Below, piece after piece: positions 8,592 to 15,807 of a stretch of DNA of 32,409 nucleotides. The position numbers and the translations under genes were made by a program. The stretch is from Gemmatimonadota bacterium (GTDB lineage Bacteria; Latescibacterota; UBA2968). The notes beneath the pieces are model-generated. The model was not told the DNA's origin. It made no database searches and was given only the letters and a program-made list of their open reading frames with translations. The stretch spans positions 1 to 32,409 of the forward strand of contig VXRD01000125.1 in assembly GCA_009838845.1 (NCBI GenBank), read 5' to 3'. Each line of letters starts with the position of its first letter. Position 1 is the stretch's first letter.

Positions 8592-8634
8592 AATCCCCTA
8601 TTGCGCGTTATTGCGATGGGGGATTGGTTTTTTT
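8592..8634 (+). terminator. Rho-independent terminator of the export/modification cluster
   Basis: The stem AATCCCC (8592-8598) pairs with GGGGATT (8619-8625) across a 20-nt loop and is followed by GG and seven T residues. The T run overlaps the stop codon of the convergent DUF58 gene. Confidence 0.75.
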
Positions 8635-9523
8635 ACATCAATTTTTTGCGTTTGGCGAGGTAGTTGAAGAGGGCGGTGTCAAAGGGTTCTGAGGTTTCGA
8701 GGAGGACGTAGTCGATCATGGCTTCGCGGCATTCGCGGCGGTAGCGGTTGATGAGGGTTTCCATGTGGTCGCGGTACTCGGGTGCGAGGTGCCAGGGTTC
8801 TGTAGAGATTTGCGTGCCGGATTCGAGATCGACGAAGCGCATTTCGCGGTTGAAGTCGAGGTCGCGCTCTCGGGGGTCCAGGATGTGGAAGACGATGACT
8901 TCGTGGTTGCGATGGCGAAAGTGTTTGAGGCCGTTGAGCAGGCGGTCTGGGTCGTCGAAGAGGTCGGAGATGACGATGACGAGGCCGCGACGCACAATGC
9001 GTTCTGCCAGTTCGTGAAAGGTGGCGGCGAGGTCGGTGTCGGTGCCTTCGGGGCTGGTGTTTTGAAGTGTGGTGAGGAGGGTGTGCAAATGACTGGTGAC
9101 TGACCGGGGCTGCAAATACGTGCGAATGCGGTCATCAAAGGCGATTAATCCGACGGCGTCGCGCTGGCGCAACATGAGGTGGGATAGGGCGGCTGCGGTG
9201 TAAGATGCGTATTGGTATTTGGTGATGGCGTCCGAGCCATAAGCCATTGAGGCACTGGCGTCTATGAGAAGATGGGATTTGAGGTTGGTTTCTTCTTCGT
9301 ATTGTTTGACGTAGAGGCGGTCGGTTTTGCCAAGTACTTTCCAGTCCAGGTCGCGCAGTGAGTCCCCCGGCATGTATTGCCGGTATTCGGAGAATTCGAC
9401 GGAGAATCCGTGATAGGGGCTTTGATGCAGGCCGGTGATAAATCCTTCGACGACCAGGCGGGCGATCAGGTCCAGGCGCGCGAGCCGGGAGACGACTTCT
9501 GGTTTGAGGTATTCCTGGTTCAT
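8633..9523 (-). CDS. DUF58 domain protein (VWA-like)
   Basis: A 296-aa cytosolic DUF58 protein. The hallmark is EFSEYRQYMPGDSLRDLDWK near residue 45, followed by a VWA-like fold opening with LLIDASASMAYGS, a MIDAS-type DxSxS motif. DUF58 genes usually sit next to a MoxR AAA+ ATPase and VWA membrane proteins. Here there is no MoxR, and the gene lies 2 bp after a chromate transporter gene. The start at 9523 is chosen over a longer frame because the longer version would run into the transporter gene, and the homologous region begins right there (MNQEYLKPEVV). Function in this operon is unclear. Confidence 0.9.
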   Translation of the reverse strand: MNQEYLKPEVVSRLARLDLIARLVVEGFITGLHQSPYHGFSVEFSEYRQYMPGDSLRDLDWKVLGKTDRLYVKQYEEETNLKSHLLIDASASMAYGSDAITKYQYASYTAAALSHLMLRQRDAVGLIAFDDRIRTYLQPRSVTSHLHTLLTTLQNTSPEGTDTDLAATFHELAERIVRRGLVIVISDLFDDPDRLLNGLKHFRHRNHEVIVFHILDPRERDLDFNREMRFVDLESGTQISTEPWHLAPEYRDHMETLINRYRRECREAMIDYVLLETSEPFDTALFNYLAKRKKLM

Positions 9524-9525
9524 CC

Positions 9526-10695
9526 CTAAAAGCCCGCGGCGAGGAGTATCCAACCCGCAACGGCTCCGCCAACGACCAGCCATACTGCGCCGATTCCGCG
9601 CCACAATATCAGAATGGATGCGATGCCTGCGATTGCCATTTTGGGTATTGAATCAAGGGTTAGATAGCCCAGTTCTATTGTTACAGCGGCCATCAATCCC
9701 ACGGCACAGACGTTTACGGCGTCGAGAAAAGACGCCACCCATTCAGATTCTCGCAGCCGGGGCAAGAGGGGATTCAGGGCGGCGACAAATACAAAGGAGG
9801 GTAGGAAGATTGCGCCAGCAGCGACGAGTGCGCCGGATAATTTGCCGCCGGTGACGAGATAGCCGATGAAGGCTGCGGTCGATAATACGGGTCCGGGCGT
9901 GAACTGGCCGATGGCAATGGCTTCCAGCAATTGTTCCTGCGTTAGCCAGGCATACCCCTGTACAAGTTCTTCTTCGAGGAATGCAATGAGTAAGTATCCG
10001 CTGCCGTAGAGGATTGCGCCAATTTTTAGAAAGAACAGGCCCAGTGCCCAGAGGGTTGGTCCTGCTGCGGATACGGCGCCCTGGCTTGCGAGCATGGTCA
10101 ATCCCGTGCCTGCTATTGGCGCGATTGCAGCTGCGTGCCCGCGGTCTCTCGGTCGCGTCATTCTCAGCCAGAACATTCCGACGATTCCGCCGCCGATCAG
10201 TGCGAGGACGCCGTTAAATGGCGTGAGGGCTACGAGCATTACAGCCAGGCCCAGAAAACTCAGTCGCCAGCCTTTTACGGCTTTTTGCCCCAGTCGCCAC
10301 AACGCACCCAGGATGACTGCGAGTACCGCAGGTTTGATGCCGTAGAGCAAGTCGGCGACCTCTGGGATGGCGCCATAAGTCATGTAAGCCCAGGCGAGGA
10401 TTGTTGTCAATGTAACGGCGGGAAATATAAAACACAGGCCAGCCAGCAATAGGCCGGGCCAACCGCCGCGCAAGAATCCCAGGTGTATCGCCATTTCAGT
10501 CGAGTTTGGTCCGGGGATAATGCTGGTTACGCCGACGAGGTCTAAGAATCGCTCGCGCGATAGCCAGGCGCGTTTTTCAACTACTTCGTCTTCCATCAGG
10601 GCGATGTGCGCTGCGGGTCCACCAAAACCTATTACGCCGAGTTTGAAGAATAATGCCGCTACTTCGCGCAGTCGTCCTCGTTTTTCGTTTTCCAT
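9526..10695 (-). CDS. chrA: Chromate transporter, ChrA (CHR) family
   Basis: A 389-aa two-domain membrane protein of the long-chain CHR family. Both halves contain the family pattern: GFGGPAAHIALMEDEVV with IPGPNSTEMA in the first half, and GSGYLLIAFLEEELV with FTPGPVLSTAAFIGYL in the second. About ten hydrophobic segments are seen. The family exports chromate or takes part in anion exchange. It starts 5 bp after the aminotransferase stop, with AGAGG before the ATG, so it belongs to the same minus-strand operon. Nothing else nearby relates to chromate, so the real substrate could be another oxyanion. Confidence 0.92.
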   Translation of the reverse strand: MENEKRGRLREVAALFFKLGVIGFGGPAAHIALMEDEVVEKRAWLSRERFLDLVGVTSIIPGPNSTEMAIHLGFLRGGWPGLLLAGLCFIFPAVTLTTILAWAYMTYGAIPEVADLLYGIKPAVLAVILGALWRLGQKAVKGWRLSFLGLAVMLVALTPFNGVLALIGGGIVGMFWLRMTRPRDRGHAAAIAPIAGTGLTMLASQGAVSAAGPTLWALGLFFLKIGAILYGSGYLLIAFLEEELVQGYAWLTQEQLLEAIAIGQFTPGPVLSTAAFIGYLVTGGKLSGALVAAGAIFLPSFVFVAALNPLLPRLRESEWVASFLDAVNVCAVGLMAAVTIELGYLTLDSIPKMAIAGIASILILWRGIGAVWLVVGGAVAGWILLAAGF

Positions 10696-10700
10696 ATATT

Positions 10701-12068
10701 TTACCTCTGTATATCATCCACAACTTCAGCGAGTACCTGTAAGCCATCTTCGAGCGCGTCTTGTTCAATGGTCAATGGGGGAGAGATTTTTACGGTTTGT
10801 CCCCACGCGCCCACAGGGGCAAAGAATAGCAGTCCTTTGTGAAAACATCGCAGTACAATTTCGTGCGCCAGGTCCGGGTCGGGTTCTTTTTGTCCGGCTT
10901 TTACCATTTGTACACCGCCTACGAGTCCTTTGCAGGTTACGTGCCCGACCACGTCGGGATGTGCGGTTTGGATTTTTTTGATTCCTGCCATCAATACTGG
11001 TTCGAGGCGCGCTGCATTGCCGGTTAAGTCGTCATTTACGATTTTTTTCAGGCTGGCGAGTGCCGCTGCACAACAGACGGGGTTGCCCGTGTGGGTGCTT
11101 GTCATTGATCCGGGGGGGTATAAGTCCATGACTTCGGATCTGCCGATTACGCCCGATAGAGGAAGTGAACTGCTTACGCCTTTGCCAAAGCAGATGAGGT
11201 CGGGCGTTACGCCATAGTGCTCAAATCCCCACATTTTGCCGGTGCGACCAAATCCCGCCTGTATTTCGTCAAAAATTAAGAGAGCATTGTGTGCTTTGCA
11301 CCATTCAGATAGTGCCTGTACGTACGCTACGGGCGCGAAATCAGGTCCCACGCCCTGATATGTTTCGAGCATGACACCGCATACATCGTCTGCATTTAGT
11401 CCTTTGTCTTTGAGTGTAGAGCAGAAGAAGTCGAAATCTACATTTTCTGTCCAATACCCGTCGGGAAAGGGGACCTGTACGATGGCGGGGTCTTCGTTGC
11501 CGATCCAGTCTTTTTGTCCGGGCATGCCGCCGACTTGCTGGGCACCCATTGTACGTCCGTGAAATCCGCGTTCAAATCCCACAAAGCCGATTTTCTTTTT
11601 TCCTCCGGTTGTAATGCCGTATGTTCGCGCGAGTTTCAGGGCGTTTTCCGTGCTTTCAGATCCGGTTGTTAGTAGAAATGCTTTGTCTAACCCTTCTGGT
11701 GCCAGATCCGCCAGAAATTCGACGAGTTGCGCCCGTTCTTCGCTCGGGAATACGTAGTTGTGCAGTAGCCCGGTGCCTACTTGATCTACGATTGCACGCC
11801 GCACTTCGGGCATGCCGTGTCCGGCATTGGTGACGAGTACGCCGGAGCTCCAGTCGAGCCACATGTTGCCGTATTTGTCATAGACCTGACAATCTTCTGC
11901 GCGGTCCCATACAATGGGCGGTTGTCCGCGCATGGAGATGGGTTCTACCCGGTGCAGGGTTTCCAAAGTTGCTACCGAGTCTGGGTGGGGCACAGGGGTC
12001 ACGATGCGGCGATATTTTGTATCGATTTTTGGTACGTTGACAGGGGTGATGTCAAATTCTTTTCCCAT
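10701..12068 (-). CDS. Class-III PLP-dependent aminotransferase (GABA aminotransferase-like)
   Basis: A 455-aa fold-type I aminotransferase. It shows the class-III signature LLIFDEIQAGFGRTGKMW followed by DLICFGKGVSSSLPLSGVIG, whose FGKG lysine binds PLP. TTGSESTENALKLAR is the phosphate-binding region. The family includes 4-aminobutyrate, ornithine and other omega-amino acid aminotransferases; the exact substrate cannot be told. The start at 12068 (MGKEFDITP) is chosen because the upstream extension is encoded by an intergenic repeat (FNPGHPDP). Neighbours are a Gfo/Idh dehydrogenase upstream and a transporter downstream, which suggests breakdown of an amino-containing compound. Confidence 0.9.
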   Translation of the reverse strand: MGKEFDITPVNVPKIDTKYRRIVTPVPHPDSVATLETLHRVEPISMRGQPPIVWDRAEDCQVYDKYGNMWLDWSSGVLVTNAGHGMPEVRRAIVDQVGTGLLHNYVFPSEERAQLVEFLADLAPEGLDKAFLLTTGSESTENALKLARTYGITTGGKKKIGFVGFERGFHGRTMGAQQVGGMPGQKDWIGNEDPAIVQVPFPDGYWTENVDFDFFCSTLKDKGLNADDVCGVMLETYQGVGPDFAPVAYVQALSEWCKAHNALLIFDEIQAGFGRTGKMWGFEHYGVTPDLICFGKGVSSSLPLSGVIGRSEVMDLYPPGSMTSTHTGNPVCCAAALASLKKIVNDDLTGNAARLEPVLMAGIKKIQTAHPDVVGHVTCKGLVGGVQMVKAGQKEPDPDLAHEIVLRCFHKGLLFFAPVGAWGQTVKISPPLTIEQDALEDGLQVLAEVVDDIQR

Positions 12069-12072
12069 TGGA

Positions 12073-12113
12073 TCAGGATGTCCCGGATTAAAGGATTTAC
12101 AGGATACCACCCT
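12073..12113. repeat. Interspersed GGAT/CAGGAT-type repeat between two operon genes
   Basis: The spacer between the Gfo/Idh and aminotransferase genes contains ATCAGGATGTCCCGG and GGATTTACAGGAT. Related units lie at 13439-13471, at 18336-18371 in the opposite orientation, and at 23474-23488, each between or at the edges of genes. Confidence 0.6.
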
Positions 12114-12123
12114 TCCACCACTC

Positions 12124-12147
12124 CACTTCACACTTCACACTTCACAC
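12124..12147. repeat. 7-bp microsatellite (CACTTCA, 3.4 copies)
   Basis: Three copies of CACTTCA plus CAC run across the stop codon of the Gfo/Idh gene, whose TGA (minus strand, 12142-12144) is built from the repeat. Slippage here would change only the last residues of the protein. Confidence 0.8.
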
Positions 12148-13425
12148 TGGCCTATCGTATATTTTTTCAAATACTGCGTCGGGTCCGTCAGATGCGCGGT
12201 TGGGATCTACGATGACGATGCCGTCTGCGCCGAATTGCGCTGTGACTGTGGCGCCTTTGCCTTCGCGCATGTATTCAAAATTGCGGTCACGGACAATGCG
12301 CGCGGCATCTACGATCGCCGTGGTGATTCGGCCGTCTTCAGCGGTGGGATAGATTGCTTTTACGTCTGATAGGGTTTCGCCCAGGAATTCGACGCGGCAT
12401 ATTGCGACGAGTGCTACGATGATGCTGTCTGTGCCATATCCCACATAGACTTCTGTGCCGTCGGGGCGTTTGACGTTGCGCGTGAAGTGGTTGTTTGAAC
12501 TCTGGCTACCGCCGTCTGCGTACCAGAATCGAAATCCGCGATATTGCTGGTCGGATTCCACTTTGCCGTCGGTGCCGACTATTTCGTGTCCCTGATTGAC
12601 AGGTCCTTCAAAATCGTCGGGGGTGATCCAGTTGTTGTGGAAGTAAATGCTCATGCCATTGTCGAAATCTACGCGTACCTGGACGGCGTCATAAGCGTCA
12701 ATTCCGTCGCGTATGAGGCGTTTTTTTTGCCCTACGGCTGTGAGGGATACGGGTTTGCTGCGGTAGTAGTTGTAAAATAGATCGACCCAATGGGGTCCCA
12801 CATAGGAGAAGGGGTCGCTTTCTTCTGCCCACTTAAATGTGGTGGTGGATACTTCGAGGGGTTCTTCCAGCATGGCGAGCCCGTAAATGGGGTCGCCGAT
12901 GCGATTGGCGATGTCGTGCTCGATGCGCATGTGATCCGGGTCGTAGCGTTTGTGCATATCTACCGCGCATACCAGTCCTTTTTCATTGGCGAGTTCGATC
13001 ATTTCATCGGCTTCATGCACCGATAAACACATTGGTTTTTCGGTGATGACATGGGTGCCGTTGTTCAGTGCTGCGAGGACTACGGGTGTGTGCAGGTTGT
13101 CGGGTGTGGCGACGGCCATTACATCGAGGTCCGGAAAGTCGCGCAAGACATCTTCCCAGGGGGTTTCGCCCCAATAGGGTGCGGGCGCGCGTCCGGTCCA
13201 TTGCTCAAAGTTGGCTTTTGCGCGCTGGGCGGAGGCTTCGCTGCGCGTGGCTACTGCAACGAGATCAAATTCGATGTCTGCAAGGTCGCGCGCCCAGGCG
13301 TCGAGTCCGACTCGCCCCATCAGGCCGCTGATGCCGTTGCGTTGCAGATCCGCAAAGGCTCGGGCGTGGACATCGCCGCCAAACATCCCGGCGCCAATCA
13401 ATGCTATTGTTACTTTTTTTGCCAT
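12142..13425 (-). CDS. Gfo/Idh/MocA-family NAD(P)-dependent oxidoreductase
   Basis: A 427-aa dehydrogenase. The Rossmann motif is ALIGAGMFGGDVHARAF, the conserved EKP occurs in VITEKPMCLSVHEADEM, and the C-terminal alpha/beta domain follows. Members oxidise or reduce sugars, inositols and related polyols. GGAG precedes the ATG. This is the first gene of a minus-strand operon leading to the aminotransferase 73 bp downstream. Pairing with a class-III aminotransferase would allow oxidation of a hydroxyl followed by transamination, or the reverse. Substrate unknown. Confidence 0.92.
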   Translation of the reverse strand: MAKKVTIALIGAGMFGGDVHARAFADLQRNGISGLMGRVGLDAWARDLADIEFDLVAVATRSEASAQRAKANFEQWTGRAPAPYWGETPWEDVLRDFPDLDVMAVATPDNLHTPVVLAALNNGTHVITEKPMCLSVHEADEMIELANEKGLVCAVDMHKRYDPDHMRIEHDIANRIGDPIYGLAMLEEPLEVSTTTFKWAEESDPFSYVGPHWVDLFYNYYRSKPVSLTAVGQKKRLIRDGIDAYDAVQVRVDFDNGMSIYFHNNWITPDDFEGPVNQGHEIVGTDGKVESDQQYRGFRFWYADGGSQSSNNHFTRNVKRPDGTEVYVGYGTDSIIVALVAICRVEFLGETLSDVKAIYPTAEDGRITTAIVDAARIVRDRNFEYMREGKGATVTAQFGADGIVIVDPNRASDGPDAVFEKIYDRPV

Positions 13426-13438
13426 TTATTACTCCATT

Positions 13439-13471
13439 CGGGATCAGGTGTACACCATTCTACAGGATTTA
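13439..13471. repeat. Interspersed CAGGAT-type repeat unit upstream of the Gfo/Idh gene
   Basis: The stretch contains GGGATCAGGTGTACACC and TTCTACAGGATTTACGGG, related to the unit at 12073-12113. It lies in the leader of the minus-strand operon. Confidence 0.5.
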
Positions 13472-13630
13472 CGGGTCGCTAATTTACAAAGAGATTGATA
13501 AAATTCAATAGAAAGATGTACAACGGCAATAGCAGTTTACAAAAATGCAAGGTTGTGATACGGGTTTGAGATTTGTGTAATATTGAGTATCTTTAAGAAT
13601 TATCAAGAAGAGCATTCTGGTTAAAATTTA

Positions 13631-13660
13631 TTGAATGATACCCTCACCTCTGATCATAAT
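13631..13660 (+). promoter_or_regulatory. Candidate sigma-70-type promoter for the UPF0175 gene
   Basis: TTGAAT (13631-13636), an 18-bp spacer and CATAAT (13655-13660) precede AAAGGA (13667-13672) and the ATG at 13680. A start near 13667 would give a very short leader. Confidence 0.35.
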
Positions 13661-13679
13661 GAAACCAAAGGAATAAAAA

Positions 13680-13931
13680 ATGCAGATGATTCAGATTGAA
13701 GTGCCAGAAGAGATCTTTCTGTCCTTAAAAGAGACACCTGAAGAATTTACCCAGGAGGTCCGCATGGCCGCCGCGGCCAAGCTCTATGAAATGGGTAAGA
13801 TGTCTTCCGGGCATGCGGCTGAATTCGCTGGCATGTCGCGCATCCAGTTTCTTCAAAATATGGGTCACTACAGCGTGTCCGTATTTGATATGACCTCTGA
13901 AGAATTAGAACAGGACCTCCAAGATGCCTGA
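13680..13931 (+). CDS. UPF0175-family antitoxin-like protein
   Basis: An 83-aa protein of the UPF0175 family, which includes small helix-turn-helix antitoxins. Marks are the N-terminal strand IQIEVPEE, the central ...VRMAAAAKLYEMGKMSSGHAAEFAGMSRIQFLQ typical of the family, and an acidic tail (TSEELEQDLQ). AAAGGA lies 7 nt before the ATG. The gene overlaps by 8 bp the start of a DUF3368/PIN-like toxin reading frame, the usual order for this module, but the toxin is cut short, so the antitoxin is probably a remnant without a partner. Confidence 0.85.
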   Translation: MQMIQIEVPEEIFLSLKETPEEFTQEVRMAAAAKLYEMGKMSSGHAAEFAGMSRIQFLQNMGHYSVSVFDMTSEELEQDLQDA

Positions 13932-14040
13932 GGTCGTGATCAGCAATACATCGCCGATCTTTTACCTCCATCGACTTCGTCTTCTCGATCTGCTTCAAGA
14001 GCTTTGGAGGACTCTAATTTTGAGTAAAGCTGGAGAATAG
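13924..14040 (+). pseudogene. Truncated DUF3368 (PIN-like) toxin remnant
   Basis: The frame begins with ATG inside the end of the antitoxin gene and encodes 38 residues. MPEVVISNTSPIFYLHRLRL is the characteristic opening of DUF3368 PIN-like proteins, including the first acidic/polar site region (here SNTSP, with Asn where Asp is common). The frame then ends after ...LWRTLILSKAGE, where about 110 further residues with the other PIN acidic residues would be expected. The toxin therefore cannot be functional. A terminator follows directly. Confidence 0.7.
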
Positions 14041-14074
14041 CGAATCTAAAGGATTATAACATATTGTTTCTTTG

Positions 14075-14111
14075 AAGGCTACGAGGTTATCAGTAGCCTT
14101 TTTTGTTTTTT
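14075..14111 (+). terminator. Rho-independent terminator after the truncated toxin
   Basis: AAGGCTAC (14075-14082) pairs perfectly with GTAGCCTT (14093-14100) around a 10-nt loop and is followed by TTTTGTTTTTT. It sits between convergent genes and points on the plus strand. Confidence 0.85.
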
Positions 14112-14889
14112 AAATATGCACACGCAAGAACGATAGGTCGGCTTTCGCCGCTGCCCAGAGGTCGTCCATGTTTTCGCCGGGTTCGCGCGTTCCTTTGGAA
14201 AATTCGACGGTGATGGAGCCGGTGAATTTGTATTCAGCCATCAGGTCCAGTGCCGTTTGAGCGCGTTCGGGATGGTCATTAAGCAACTGGACATTGGTGT
14301 TTTCATCGCGCAATTGTGTGTGAGCGTGCGTGACTTTGGGTCCGAAGAGGTCGAACCATTGCTTCAGGACATCCATTTCGGGGATGAAGCAGTGTACGAT
14401 GATTTCCCAGCCTTCGATGTCCAGGTCGTCGAAGAATGCCCTGGCGTCATCGGGATCTTCTACAATTGTGCCCGGGTGGCATTCGCAGAGCAATGTACAG
14501 GTTTGTGGGACTTGTTCGCGCCAGGCGCGCAGGTTGTTCAAATAGGTTTCGCGCAAGGCAGGGTCTTTTCCTGCGTTGAATTTCACACCGGTTGAGCCGA
14601 ATAGGCCGATCATTTCTGCTGCGTTTTGTCGCGCATCGGCAGCGTTGTCGTCAAAGTCGCAATACGTGTTGTAGATTGTTGCGGGAAAATTAGAGGATAG
14701 CAATTTTTCGCGTTCGGCGTCTGAACACAGTGTGGCGTGATATTCCCAGAGTTCCATTCCGTCAAATCCGGCTTTCAGAAAGCGGTCAGTCCAATCGCTT
14801 ACTTCGTAGGTCGGTGTTTTGGGATCGCCCCAGCGGTTGAGGTCCAGGAGTATGGAGCCGATCAAGATTTGTCCATTGCGATTTGACAT
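14110..14889 (-). CDS. Sugar phosphate isomerase/epimerase-like TIM-barrel protein
   Basis: A 259-aa AP-endonuclease-2/xylose-isomerase-like TIM barrel. Motifs include GFDGMELWEYHATL, the CECHPGTIVED strand, HCFIPEMD and THAHTQLRD, with an end-strand SITVEFSKG; the E, H, D and E residues on these strands would bind a divalent metal. GGAG precedes the ATG. It lies 13 bp after a second member of the same superfamily and is the last gene of a minus-strand operon with a sulfatase and a C-N hydrolase. Such proteins isomerise or cleave sugars and cyclitols; exact activity is unknown. Confidence 0.85.
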   Translation of the reverse strand: MSNRNGQILIGSILLDLNRWGDPKTPTYEVSDWTDRFLKAGFDGMELWEYHATLCSDAEREKLLSSNFPATIYNTYCDFDDNAADARQNAAEMIGLFGSTGVKFNAGKDPALRETYLNNLRAWREQVPQTCTLLCECHPGTIVEDPDDARAFFDDLDIEGWEIIVHCFIPEMDVLKQWFDLFGPKVTHAHTQLRDENTNVQLLNDHPERAQTALDLMAEYKFTGSITVEFSKGTREPGENMDDLWAAAKADLSFLRVHI

Positions 14890-14902
14890 ATTATTTCTCC
14901 AT

Positions 14903-15769
14903 TTATTTGTTCCAATTTCTCATCAGCTTGCGCCAGACTTTTATTATCTCGTTCTTTTCCCGGATGGCATCCTCCCAGATGTCGGGAAAACAGGCGAGCG
15001 CGTATCCAGAGCCTTGTGGTCCCAGTTCGGGTACGATATGGAGTATTTTGCCCGATTTCGCGCCCTGTAACCACGCTTCGAGGGCGGGTTCCAGGTAATT
15101 TGTCAACCAGATTTTAAAATCGCGATCCAATCGCCCTTTGCCATTTGTTACCGGGGTCTGACAATGGCTGCCGGTGAAGGGGCGAAAGTGGATGAGTTCG
15201 TGCATTTGTAAGAGGTCGGTGCGTTCCGATAGCCGTTCCCAGTATTCGTGCGGGCGGAGTTGTTTGATGATTGCCGGGTGCGAGTGGTCGAAGTTCATTC
15301 GCAGTTTCTTTTTGTATTTTTTGCGGTACGCATCGGCGAGTGCAAAGGCTTTTTCCGGTGTTTCTGTGCATGTGTCGCGATGGATCTCAATTGCGGGTTT
15401 GACTTTGTGCTTTTTTCCGGCTTTGACGACTGCGCGCGCGACTTTTACCGCAGCTTTTGTTTTTGTGTCGTGGTCGCACAATTGTACGTTGATGTGAACC
15501 ACGCCTATGTCGGCAAATGCTTTCATTTTTTCGTCGGCTTCTTTTTTGCTGCCCACATCTACCCCACCGACCATTTCCAATCCCTGTTTGTGCAGTTCTG
15601 CGGCTAATTCAGCGTCGGCTCCAGACGACATGCCGTGAAATCCCGCTTCTTTCACTTTTCGCACTTTGGTCTGAATAGTCCAGGGGTTTCTTGCAGATGG
15701 GTAATCTCTCAATGACCAGTCTGCTGCCATGATTTTAATTTTTGGTTTTTGAACTGGTTTTTTCGCCAT
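14903..15769 (-). CDS. Sugar phosphate isomerase/epimerase-like TIM-barrel protein (second copy)
   Basis: A 288-aa member of the xylose-isomerase-like TIM barrel family, clearly diverged from the copy downstream. Metal-site-like positions are seen in PAIEIHRDTCTE, MNFDHSHP and HIVPELGP. The lysine-rich N-terminus (MAKKPVQKPKIKI) has no signal peptide. The start at 15769 is chosen because GGAGGT lies just ahead, whereas the longer frame has no such site. It lies 38 bp after the sulfatase stop. Two TIM barrels next to a sulfatase suggest stepwise breakdown of a sulfated sugar or polyol; this is context-based. Confidence 0.85.
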   Translation of the reverse strand: MAKKPVQKPKIKIMAADWSLRDYPSARNPWTIQTKVRKVKEAGFHGMSSGADAELAAELHKQGLEMVGGVDVGSKKEADEKMKAFADIGVVHINVQLCDHDTKTKAAVKVARAVVKAGKKHKVKPAIEIHRDTCTETPEKAFALADAYRKKYKKKLRMNFDHSHPAIIKQLRPHEYWERLSERTDLLQMHELIHFRPFTGSHCQTPVTNGKGRLDRDFKIWLTNYLEPALEAWLQGAKSGKILHIVPELGPQGSGYALACFPDIWEDAIREKNEIIKVWRKLMRNWNK

Positions 15770-15807
15770 ATAACACCTCCGCGACAATGAATACAAATTC
15801 TGGTTTT

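Noticed and set aside
9135-10462. Several long open frames on both strands inside the DUF58 and ChrA genes
   Set aside because: They are rich in Arg, Pro and Ser, lack ribosome binding sites and overlap well-supported genes; they are shadows of G+C-rich coding sequence.
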